Shown one piece after another: positions 1 through 7,159 of a stretch of 64,000 nucleotides of DNA. Made by a program: the position numbers and the translations under genes. The notes beneath the pieces were generated by a model. The model did not search any database. It was not told the origin of the DNA and worked only from the letters and a program-made list of their open reading frames with translations. The stretch lies in the NCBI RefSeq assembly GCF_000272475.1, contig NZ_AKFJ01000083.1, forward strand, positions 84,163-148,162. The letters run 5' to 3'. This stretch comes from Novosphingobium sp. Rr 2-17 (GTDB lineage Bacteria > Pseudomonadota > Alphaproteobacteria > Sphingomonadales > Sphingomonadaceae). Numbering within the stretch: the first letter of the stretch is position 1; every line of letters begins with the position of its first letter.

Positions 1-212
1 TTCGCGGCCTCGGGCTTCAATGGCGGTTCCGCGCCGTCAGCGGTACGCAGCGCCACGACCGGCTTTTCGATCCGCCATACGCCTTCCAGCGCCGACTGCG
101 ACTTTGCGACGGGTGCCGGTTCGGCCCAGGCGGCCATCGGCGGTGCGAACGCGGCGATGCCAACGGCAAGGGCCGCCGTCGCTGTCCATGTGAACAAGGG
201 TGTGTTTCTCAT
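1..212 (-). CDS. Secreted WEG-family protein, B type (5' part only)
   Basis: The gene runs leftwards off the window edge, so only the first 70 residues can be read from the ATG at 212. They form a signal peptide of about 30 residues (basic start, hydrophobic core, then AWA before EPAP) followed by LEGVWRIEKPVVALRTADG. That segment matches the mature N-termini of the two B-type proteins encoded at 3411-4142 and 4922-5653 (FSGTWKAVSPRKT and LDGTWKLATPQVALKPADG). It lies 43 bp downstream of the cytochrome gene on the same strand and is probably the next gene of that operon. Function unknown; a periplasmic location is inferred from the signal peptide. The conserved WEG core lies outside the window, so family membership rests on the N-terminus alone. 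Confidence 0.7.
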   Translation of the reverse strand, partial: MRNTPLFTWTATAALAVGIAAFAPPMAAWAEPAPVAKSQSALEGVWRIEKPVVALRTADGAEPPLKPEAA

Positions 213-255
213 CCGGTGGTTCTCACTGTGCAAAGGGGAACGGTGGTTGGCCAAA

Positions 256-735
256 TCAGGGGGCCTTGGTGTTGCGCGATAGATACGCGCCCAAGGCATC
301 CAGATCGGCATCGGAAATCTCGGTCTTGCGGAAAGGGGGCATGCCGTTGATGCCGCTACGAACGAACGTGCGCACAACTTCGGGTGTCAGATCCGTGCGC
401 TCTTCCAGGGCGGCTGGGACCGAGCCTTGGTAGCGCTGCTGCAGCAGGTTGGTGCCCAAGGGCAACCGTACCGTGACAGGCAATTTGGCTGCGGCTTCCT
501 TGCCCCCAGCCGGCACGTATTCCGGCGCGTGGCAACCTGAGCACCATTTGCTGTACACCAGATACCCCTGGCCTTGCGCCCCCGGGAGGTTCGATGGCCC
601 GACCACGCCGCCGATGGAAGATTCGTAAACTGGCCCAGGCTTGGACTCGGCGTTCACGTCATCGCTCACCGCCGCGACAGTGGCGATAGCCAGGATGGTG
701 CCCAAACCTACGGCATAAAGGGCCGGCTTGCTCAT
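256..735 (-). CDS. Periplasmic c-type cytochrome, partner of the flavoprotein
   Basis: A 159-residue class I cytochrome c. An N-terminal hydrophobic segment (residues 4-23) followed by AVSDDVNAES looks like a cleavable signal, which puts the protein in the periplasm. The single haem site is CSGCH at residues 65-69, and Met132 in NGMPPF is the likely distal ligand. The start ATG overlaps the stop of the upstream flavoprotein gene by 4 bp (ATGA), so the two are translationally coupled. The same gene pair is known for 4-cresol dehydrogenase (PchF with PchC) and eugenol hydroxylase, where the cytochrome accepts electrons from the flavin and passes them to the respiratory chain. That role is inferred from context; the cytochrome alone would only be a generic mono-haem c. 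Confidence 0.85.
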   Translation of the reverse strand: MSKPALYAVGLGTILAIATVAAVSDDVNAESKPGPVYESSIGGVVGPSNLPGAQGQGYLVYSKWCSGCHAPEYVPAGGKEAAAKLPVTVRLPLGTNLLQQRYQGSVPAALEERTDLTPEVVRTFVRSGINGMPPFRKTEISDADLDALGAYLSRNTKAP

Positions 736-2357
736 GCCTTCTTGTCCCTCATGCGCTTGGGCCAGATGCCGCTTTTGCCGGGCGCCAGGATGCCATTGGG
801 ATCAACCGCGTCCTTCAGCGTCTCGCAAAAGCGGCGCAGCACGTGGTTGTTGTGCGAATATTGGTCCATCACCTCCGACTGGAAAGCGATATGGCCGCGG
901 TATTCGCCCCAGCCCTTGGCCGCGCACGTTTCCACAAGCTTGGTGAACAAGTCCCGGTTTTTCTTGTTCGTGGCCGCGTCGTCCGTAATCACTATGGGAA
1001 ACGTGAAAATGAAAGCCTTGGGATAGACCGAGTTGCACAAGGCCCACGATAGAAACGGCCCGCGCGTAGCCTCGTCGGCATGATCGAGCACGACTTCGCG
1101 TATGGTCTGCTTGAGCGCGAACAAATCGTCTGCCGTCGCCTGGCATACGGGCGAGAAGAAATACATGCCGTGCCGCGTGTCGCCCATCGCCAGACTACTG
1201 AACGGCCACAGGCTGGGCACCCCGAATTGCGGGCGCAGTTCAGGCACCATCGTTTCGAGGTCGAGCGGAAACTTGTACGACCAATCGAGGTGAAATTGCG
1301 CACCTGGAATCTTGGCGAACTGCTCCTTGGCATATTCCAACGTCGCCTCGACGATCCGGGCCGGCCCGCGCAGGCTTCCGGTCACCACCGAAACGGGAAG
1401 GTTCGCCTCGCGTCCCAATTCATCCCATTCGCTCGCCGAGCCGCCATCGCGGCGCGCGAGGAGTCCGATGGCCCGGCGCGACCCCTCTGGCATCGGCTTG
1501 CCCGGTGGCCCCATGGGGCTTCGGATCGGGCTGGATACGCTCGTGAGGTAGAGCAGGCCTTCATTGCGCATGGCCTGGATCGTCGCGATCATCGGTTTCA
1601 GGTCATCGCTCTTGCCCGAGCTGACCGTGAACTGGGCCTGCACTTCGGGCTTGCGAGCCAGCGAGAAGCCCATCTTGGTGACGATGCCGAAGTTGGACTG
1701 CGAGAACAGCCCGTTCAGGTAAGGACCAAAGCCGTACGGAAAGGAGTGCCACAAGTGCGGATCGGGCAAAGCGCCCATGCCCGTGCGCAAGACCTCGCCG
1801 TTGGCCAGCACCACTTCCATGCCGCGAGCCGTCGCGAAATTGTCACCCACAACGAAGCTGATGCCGTGATCGAGCGCGTTTCCGACCGGGCTGCCCCAGC
1901 CCGGCTCGGGCGTTGCGATCATGAACGGATGATCGTGCTCTTCGAAGTAGCGGTAAAGCTCCATGAAGTTCAGGCCGGGTTCGACCACGACGTAGGCCTG
2001 CTCCTCGTTGACTTCGAGCACTTTGTTCATGCGCTTGAGGTCAACGATTACGCAGCCGATCTGGCTGGGCGAAGCGCCCCCGTATCCCAGGTTGCGACCG
2101 GTTGAGAACGTGTAAAGCGCGATGCCGTACTTGTTGGCGATCCGCACCACTTGCTGGACTTGCTCGACCGTTTCGGGCGCCACCGCCGCCGATGAGACCA
2201 GTTGCAACGTGGGCTCGACGGCGAAGGGGCTGTAGGAATCCGTATAAGGCGCAATGTCCTCCGGGCTGGAGAATACCCACTCCTTACCCAGGGCGTGCTC
2301 GAACTCAGCGAGTGCGCGGGCAAAATCGGAACTGCTGACATTCGACGGAAGCGTCAT
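732..2357 (-). CDS. VAO/PCMH-family FAD-dependent oxidase (4-cresol dehydrogenase-like)
   Basis: A 541-residue flavoprotein of the vanillyl-alcohol oxidase/p-cresol methylhydroxylase family. The FAD-binding part has STGRNLGYGGASP near residue 85, and the family signatures GMEVVLANGEVLRTGMG and PYGFGPYLNGLFSQSNFGIV follow. The C-terminus carries GEYRGH (Tyr486, Arg487, matching the substrate-phenolate Tyr-Arg pair of VAO) and DPNGILAPGKSGIWP. These enzymes oxidise para-alkylphenols through a quinone methide. The coupled cytochrome gene argues for a dehydrogenase or hydroxylase rather than an oxygen-using oxidase. The covalent flavin anchors I remember (Tyr in GLYNW of PchF, His in the MHH of VAO) have no obvious counterparts, so FAD may be bound non-covalently. 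No signal peptide is visible although the partner is exported. The substrate cannot be named. Confidence 0.88.
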   Translation of the reverse strand: MTLPSNVSSSDFARALAEFEHALGKEWVFSSPEDIAPYTDSYSPFAVEPTLQLVSSAAVAPETVEQVQQVVRIANKYGIALYTFSTGRNLGYGGASPSQIGCVIVDLKRMNKVLEVNEEQAYVVVEPGLNFMELYRYFEEHDHPFMIATPEPGWGSPVGNALDHGISFVVGDNFATARGMEVVLANGEVLRTGMGALPDPHLWHSFPYGFGPYLNGLFSQSNFGIVTKMGFSLARKPEVQAQFTVSSGKSDDLKPMIATIQAMRNEGLLYLTSVSSPIRSPMGPPGKPMPEGSRRAIGLLARRDGGSASEWDELGREANLPVSVVTGSLRGPARIVEATLEYAKEQFAKIPGAQFHLDWSYKFPLDLETMVPELRPQFGVPSLWPFSSLAMGDTRHGMYFFSPVCQATADDLFALKQTIREVVLDHADEATRGPFLSWALCNSVYPKAFIFTFPIVITDDAATNKKNRDLFTKLVETCAAKGWGEYRGHIAFQSEVMDQYSHNNHVLRRFCETLKDAVDPNGILAPGKSGIWPKRMRDKKA

Positions 2358-2371
2358 CTACTTCTCTCGCT

Positions 2372-3391
2372 TCAATCGCTGGTTTCAGGCATGGTGCCGG
2401 TATCGCCGACCCCCGTTGGGGAGCCGATCTGTTCCTCGCAATCGAATTCATCCACCAGCGACAGATCGGGACGCCAGGTCAGACTGCGCGCGAAACGCCA
2501 GGGGCGCGTGTAGTAGGCAGGATCGTCGACGGTGGTCACGATTTCGAGATACCACTTGCCGCCATCATGCAGCTTGCGGATGCGATAGCTGAGCTTACCC
2601 TCGGGCGAAACGGGCGTGCCGCGGAACGACAGCCAGCGCCGCGTCTTGAAGTCGGTATTTTCGACGACCAGGGTGTCGCCTTCCCAATGGCCCACAGAGC
2701 GGCCCATGTAGGTCTTGCCCTTGGCCGGGGGCAGTAGCGCGGGGTCGAGCGCGATCGACCACCAACTGTGATCGGCGGTCGAAAAGACGTCGATCCGGTC
2801 CTTGGATTGGTAGAAACGAGTGCTGATCCGCACCAGCATCCAGTCGGGACCAGACGGGCGGCACAGGATCGAGGGGCTCATCAACGGCTTGCCGCGATCC
2901 ATCGCCACCAGGCGGCGGTCCGCTACCGTCCGGCCGGCCTCGTTGAACGGCAGCTTGGCGCCGTACATGTCGGTCATGATCTCGAAAGCGGGGAGGAACT
3001 GGTCGCCATACCAGCTTCCGCTGAAGTCACGAAGATCAGCCGAAGGCTCGCCAAGGCCCGGAGCCGGGTCCGGCGTCGGCGGCGGGTTGTTACGGATCAG
3101 TTCCTTGTCCAGACCGCCGCCTGGGCCGGTCGAGAAGCCCGCCTTGCCGATGTAGAGGCCGCTCTTTCGCACCTCGTTGGGATCGGGCGGCGGCAGGACG
3201 GCGGCACCGCCCGGTGCGGACATAGTCCGCTCGGGCACTTCCTGCGTCGTCTGGTCCTCAGACGCCTTGTCCTGAGGTGTCTTGCTCTGCGGCTGAGCAG
3301 AGGCGTTGCCTGCCGACAGCGCCAGCAAGGTCGCCAGGGCTCCGGCGACGAAGCAGCGGGCGGCGGCGGAAGGGGGGTTATGTGCAATCAT
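2372..3391 (-). CDS. Secreted WEG-family protein, A type
   Basis: A 339-residue protein from the ATG at 3391, chosen because GGAG lies seven bases upstream and a signal peptide (CFVAGALATLLALSAGNASA) follows directly; reading further upstream only adds a basic stretch inside the neighbouring gene. The mature part begins with a low-complexity Gln/Lys/Pro/Gly region, then a globular domain with DFSGSWYGDQF, CRPSG, GHWEGDTLVVENTDF, TTVDDPAYYTRPW and a terminal EFDCEEQ. It aligns over its whole length with the protein at 5653-6657 and shares the WEG core and paired cysteines with the B-type proteins. I know of no characterised member. It ends 14 bp before the flavoprotein start, so both are likely on one transcript. 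Confidence 0.82.
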   Translation of the reverse strand: MIAHNPPSAAARCFVAGALATLLALSAGNASAQPQSKTPQDKASEDQTTQEVPERTMSAPGGAAVLPPPDPNEVRKSGLYIGKAGFSTGPGGGLDKELIRNNPPPTPDPAPGLGEPSADLRDFSGSWYGDQFLPAFEIMTDMYGAKLPFNEAGRTVADRRLVAMDRGKPLMSPSILCRPSGPDWMLVRISTRFYQSKDRIDVFSTADHSWWSIALDPALLPPAKGKTYMGRSVGHWEGDTLVVENTDFKTRRWLSFRGTPVSPEGKLSYRIRKLHDGGKWYLEIVTTVDDPAYYTRPWRFARSLTWRPDLSLVDEFDCEEQIGSPTGVGDTGTMPETSD

Positions 3392-3410
3392 GCTGTGCTC
3401 CGCGCGCTGA

Positions 3411-4142
3411 TCATTTAGCCGGAAGATTCGGCGCGCCGAAGACGCGATCCAGACACACGTCCTCAGGGAAGATCGCATCGGGCTGACGTTTGTAAGTCAG
3501 GACCGTGTCCCAGGCCTTGGTGAAATATTCCGGATCTTCGATCGTGATCCGGTCCTCCAGGGTGTTGGCGTCCAGCAGGGTCAGCCGCTCGGTGACTTTA
3601 AGGCCGAAGGTGTGCGGCACGACATCGTCCAACAGGGTCTTGTCAGACATCTCGGTGCTGGTGACGACGAGCGTGTTGCCTTCCCACTGCCCGCGCGACG
3701 TGCCCATCTTGGTGCCGACCAGCGAGGCATCGTCCGCCGCACCGAACAGCGAAATCTGGGGCGGCAGGCCGGGCAAGCCGATGACCCGGCGGTCACGGTT
3801 CCATTCAAAGCCGATGGTCAGCACCTGCGGGTCCTGGAAAATCCGAAACCGCTGCGCGGTGAGCATCGCGCGCGGCAGGCCCGGCGTCGAACAGCGCGAG
3901 GTGGTCAGATCGAATTCCAGATCCTTCTTCGCCTTGCTGCCCACATTCTGTTGGTATTGTTCGCGGCCCTTGGCCGAAAATGGAATGGCGGCGTCATTGG
4001 GCAATATCGTCTTGCGCGGCGAAACCGCTTTCCAGGTGCCGCTGAAATCAACAGGCTCTGCGGCGCGAGCAGGACTGCCCGCAACAAACAGAAGCGTAAG
4101 ACCCGCGATCACCAGACGAAGCACGCCCTTTGACGAGTGCAC
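3411..4142 (-). CDS. Secreted WEG-family protein, B type
   Basis: The reading frame is open further upstream, but the best start is the GTG at 4142, preceded by AAGGG and followed at once by a signal peptide (VLRLVIAGLTLLFVAGSPARA); this gives 243 residues. Mature sequence: DFSGTWKAVSP, a conserved CSTPGLPRAMLTAQRFRIF block, GQWEGNTLVVTSTE, an LEDRITIEDPEYFTKAWDTV segment and PEDVCLDR close to the end. It is clearly paralogous to 4922-5653. The two cysteines are conserved in both B copies and, at similar places, in both A copies, which would suit a disulphide in the periplasm. It ends 19 bp before the next A-type gene. Function unknown. Confidence 0.8.
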   Translation of the reverse strand: MHSSKGVLRLVIAGLTLLFVAGSPARAAEPVDFSGTWKAVSPRKTILPNDAAIPFSAKGREQYQQNVGSKAKKDLEFDLTTSRCSTPGLPRAMLTAQRFRIFQDPQVLTIGFEWNRDRRVIGLPGLPPQISLFGAADDASLVGTKMGTSRGQWEGNTLVVTSTEMSDKTLLDDVVPHTFGLKVTERLTLLDANTLEDRITIEDPEYFTKAWDTVLTYKRQPDAIFPEDVCLDRVFGAPNLPAK

Positions 4143-4349
4143 GCGCGACCCTTGGCCAACCTTGGTCTCAGCCCGCAAACGATCGCAACGAAGGCTGTGC
4201 TGATCGCAAGATCGCCGTCCGGTGTTCCATGCCTTCGAAGCCAACTTTCCACTCCCGTCCGTGTTTTGAGCCTCAGCCAGCCATTCGCGCTGGCAGAGGG
4301 TATTCTGAAGACAAACCGCCGCCCAGTGCAGTCGCTATTGGTGGGGCGC

Positions 4350-4868
4350 TCAGCTCCAGTCCTGCAGGATGATCGGCGGCGCCGCACGGACGAAGGTGAA
4401 TTTTCCGTTCTTCAAGCCGTAAAGGATGATGCCGCGCTGCCGCAGCACTTGCCCTTTCTTCACCGCTTTGCCGAATAGTCCCGACAAGGCCGTGATCGGC
4501 ATGTCGCGGACGCACGTGAACTCGCCCAGGAACTGCGCCGCCACGCCGTTTTCGTCTGAAACGAAAAATTCGACCGTAATATGCTCGTTCACATAGGTGC
4601 CCAGCACCTTGCGAAAGTCACCGATGGTGCTGGCGCCTTTCAAAGGCGGCACCGTTTCCATCACGACGTCGTCGTCATAGAACTGGGTGAACCCGGGGTC
4701 GTTGGCGTTGTACAGCTCGATATACTTGTTGAAGCGCGCACGGGGCATGCCCTTGCCGCCTGATGCGGCCTGCGCGATGCCAGGAAGCGTTGCACCTGCC
4801 ATGACGGTGGTCAGCGCCGCCGCCGGTATCGCGTACGAAAGCAGCTCTCTACGTGACGTCATCGCCAT
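4350..4868 (-). CDS. Tat-exported SnoaL/NTF2-like protein
   Basis: A 172-residue protein that starts with a twin-arginine signal (TSRRELLSYAIPAAALTTVM, ending GIAQA), so it should be exported folded. The rest has the layout of a SnoaL/NTF2-like small alpha+beta barrel: an opening helix (ARFNKYIELYNAND), FYDDDVVMETVPPLKG, FRKVLGTYVNEHITVEFFV and a run of beta strands to the end. Such domains act as isomerases, cyclases or hydrolases on small hydrophobic compounds, or only bind them. It sits between two B-type genes in the same direction (gaps of 53 and 207 bp) and probably belongs to the same operon. A second ATG two codons later would do equally well as start. Confidence 0.75.
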   Translation of the reverse strand: MAMTSRRELLSYAIPAAALTTVMAGATLPGIAQAASGGKGMPRARFNKYIELYNANDPGFTQFYDDDVVMETVPPLKGASTIGDFRKVLGTYVNEHITVEFFVSDENGVAAQFLGEFTCVRDMPITALSGLFGKAVKKGQVLRQRGIILYGLKNGKFTFVRAAPPIILQDWS

Positions 4869-4921
4869 TCTCCCAAATTTCAGGAGGACCGCGCCGCAGC
4901 CCTCCTCGTTTCATATTTTTA

Positions 4922-5653
4922 TCAGCGCGGCCACAAGACCTTCTGGCCCGCAACCTTGCGATCCAGACAATTGTCTTCGGGGAACGCCTGGTCAGGCTGG
5001 CGCTTGTACGTGAGCACCGTTTCCCATGGCCGCGTAAAGTTCTGCGGATCGGTAATCGTGATCCGATCTTCCAGCGTGTTCTGGTCCTTGAGGCGCAGGC
5101 GCTCCACCAGCTTCAATTGCTCGCTGCCGCTGACATAATTGTCGAGCAGCTTGTCGGGCAGAAAGCCGAAGGAACTGACGACCAGCGTATCGCCTTCCCA
5201 TTTGCCGAAGCTGAGCCCGTTCATGGTGCCAACCTCAGGCTCCTTTTGCTCGCCACTCCGCAAGTCGATCTGGCGGAACAGCCTGTTCCATTCGAACAGC
5301 ATGGTGACCACCCGCTCGCGCTGGAAGATGCGGAAGCGGTCGGCGGTCAGCATCAGGCGCGGCAAGCCCGGCGAGGAGCAGACCGAGGCGGACTGGTCGA
5401 AGTCGATGTCCTTCTTGGCCGCCGACTTGCGGTTCTGATCGTAATAGGACTTGCCGTCCTTGGTGAAGGGGATTTCGCCCCCATCCGCCGGCTTGAGCGC
5501 CACTTGCGGGGTGGCCAGCTTCCAAGTGCCGTCGAGGTTGGCAGTGGCTTGTGCAGAGGCGAGCGCCGGAAGCCCGGCGAGCAAACCCGCGAAAGCCACC
5601 GTCAAAGCCGAACGCAGCAGCATCTTGCGGCTATTCTTATGCTTCATGGTCAT
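4922..5653 (-). CDS. Secreted WEG-family protein, B type
   Basis: A 243-residue protein from the ATG at 5653, which shares its A with the TGA stop of the upstream gene (TGATG), a typical coupled start; a second ATG at 5647 is possible. Signal peptide KMLLRSALTVAFAGLLAGLP ending ALASA, then NLDGTWKLATPQVAL, CSSPGLPRLMLTADRFRIF, FGKWEGDTLVVSSFGF, LEDRITITDPQNFTRPWETV and PEDNCLDR. It pairs with 3411-4142 residue by residue in these blocks. No catalytic motif is recognisable. It lies in the middle of the receptor-to-flavocytochrome gene string. Confidence 0.82.
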   Translation of the reverse strand: MTMKHKNSRKMLLRSALTVAFAGLLAGLPALASAQATANLDGTWKLATPQVALKPADGGEIPFTKDGKSYYDQNRKSAAKKDIDFDQSASVCSSPGLPRLMLTADRFRIFQRERVVTMLFEWNRLFRQIDLRSGEQKEPEVGTMNGLSFGKWEGDTLVVSSFGFLPDKLLDNYVSGSEQLKLVERLRLKDQNTLEDRITITDPQNFTRPWETVLTYKRQPDQAFPEDNCLDRKVAGQKVLWPR

Positions 5654-6657
5654 CACTCGTCGTTCGGCTCGGGCACCAGGCCAAACGCCGAAGCGCCGCC
5701 TTCCGCCGATTGCGGTTCGCAGTTGTATTCTTCCATGACGTCCTTGTCGGGCCGCCAGGCGAAAGTGCGGATGACCGTCCACGGAGCGGTGTACATCTTG
5801 GCGTCGTAGACCGTGGTCGTGATCTCCAGCTTCGGCTTGTCGTAATCGATCTTGCGGATGCGATAGACGATGCGCGCGTCCTTGGAGGCCGGGGTGCCAT
5901 CGACGTCGAGCCACATGCGCTGCTTGTAGTTCGTCGTCTCGACCACCAGCGTATCGCCTTCCCAGCGACCGATGGAATCGCCCATGAATTCACGCGCGGT
6001 GCCGTGCTGTTTCTGGTCCAGGTGAATCCACCACACCGCGTGATCCATCGCGAACTGGAAGATCACGTCGGACTTGGACTGGAAGATCTGGAACGGATAG
6101 TAGAGGCCGAACAACCAGGGCTGCCCGGTCGGCCGGCACTCGCCAGATGCATTGGAATAGGGCTTGCCGTCCACATACGTGGACTTCACCCGGCGATCGC
6201 GGATGCTCTTGCCCAATGGGGTGAACGGAACCGGATTGCCATAGGCATCCCATTCCACGCGCGCGACCATCGCCTGGTCATGCGCCCAGGCGCCTTCGAG
6301 ATTGCGCGGATCGGCCGAAGGCTTGGGGGCATCGGCGGGAAGCGGCGGGTAAAGATTGTGCACCGTCGCCAGTTCGGCGTCGTAATTGAACAACACGCGA
6401 CCGCCGCCCTGCCCCCATATCGGCAGGTCGGGATTGCGTGGCATCGCCGGCGGCGGGCCCATCGGAACCTTTCCGCCAGCCGGAGGCGACTGGCCTTCGG
6501 GCGGCGCCGGCATTCCAGCAGGCGGACCGCCGGCAGGAGCTCCCTGCGGCGGAGGGCCGCTGGGCGCGCCTTGCGGTGGCGGCGTCTGCGCAAAGGCAGC
6601 TTGCACCAGCAGAAGACCGGGCAAGGCGCCCAAAAGTGCGGGACGCAGACGCCTCAC
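5653..6657 (-). CDS. Secreted WEG-family protein, A type, with Pro/Gly linker
   Basis: A 334-residue protein starting at the GTG at 6657, which overlaps the upstream stop by 4 bp (GTGA). Residues 1-23 are a signal peptide. Then comes a Pro/Gly/Ala-rich stretch with repeated PPPQGAP and PPAGMPAPP units (about residues 24-75), absent from the other A copy, which has a different low-complexity linker. The globular part has NLEGAWAHDQ, CRPTGQPW, GRWEGDTLVVETTNY, TTVYDAKMYTAPW and EYNCEPQ. The linker suggests a domain held away from a membrane or partner. Its stop overlaps the next start. Function unknown. Confidence 0.82.
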   Translation of the reverse strand: MRRLRPALLGALPGLLLVQAAFAQTPPPQGAPSGPPPQGAPAGGPPAGMPAPPEGQSPPAGGKVPMGPPPAMPRNPDLPIWGQGGGRVLFNYDAELATVHNLYPPLPADAPKPSADPRNLEGAWAHDQAMVARVEWDAYGNPVPFTPLGKSIRDRRVKSTYVDGKPYSNASGECRPTGQPWLFGLYYPFQIFQSKSDVIFQFAMDHAVWWIHLDQKQHGTAREFMGDSIGRWEGDTLVVETTNYKQRMWLDVDGTPASKDARIVYRIRKIDYDKPKLEITTTVYDAKMYTAPWTVIRTFAWRPDKDVMEEYNCEPQSAEGGASAFGLVPEPNDE

Positions 6658-7085
6658 TGGCCAGACTTCTTGAGCGTCGGCAGCCCCAGGTCGTTCGGCA
6701 GTTCGCCTTGGTTGCCCGGTCCGAACAAGGTCTTGCCATTGGGCAGGGTCACGCTCTTCAACGTGCCCTTGGTTTCACCCGTACGGATCGGCGCGAGCAC
6801 GATCTTCAGCTTGTCGCCCACCTTGAACATCTCGGGTGCCCAGCCCAGGCGACGCGCCAACCCCGGCGAACCGGATTCGACCGACCACTCAACCTGCTTG
6901 CCCTTGGCATCAGTTACGATGACCTGAAGAAAGCTGTGCGGATTGGTCCACTGGAACTTCTTCAGGGTTCCAACCAGCGTAACGGTCTTGGAATAGTCGT
7001 AGTTGGCGGTGGAGTGGTGTGCGCTGACTTGCGTCCCACTTCCCACGATCGCAACGGCCAAAGCCAAGGGAAAAAGCCTTTTCAT
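6654..7085 (-). CDS. DUF6152-family periplasmic protein
   Basis: A 143-residue protein with a signal peptide (MKRLFPLALAVAIVGSG to VSA) followed by HHSTANYDYSKTVTLVGTLK, FQWTNPHSFLQV and WSVESGSPGLARRLGW, the pattern of the DUF6152 family: a His-His after the cleavage site, then an OB-like beta-rich domain with the TNPH block. The family has no proven role that I know of; it often accompanies WEG-type secreted proteins and TonB receptors. It is the first gene after the receptor, 74 bp downstream, and overlaps the next gene by 4 bp. Confidence 0.82.
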   Translation of the reverse strand: MKRLFPLALAVAIVGSGTQVSAHHSTANYDYSKTVTLVGTLKKFQWTNPHSFLQVIVTDAKGKQVEWSVESGSPGLARRLGWAPEMFKVGDKLKIVLAPIRTGETKGTLKSVTLPNGKTLFGPGNQGELPNDLGLPTLKKSGQ

Positions 7086-7159
7086 AAAATCACCGCTCTG
7101 TTGAGTTCACACTGCAATCAGGAAAATAGCTCGTCAAATCAGCTTTCCAGCATCATTTT

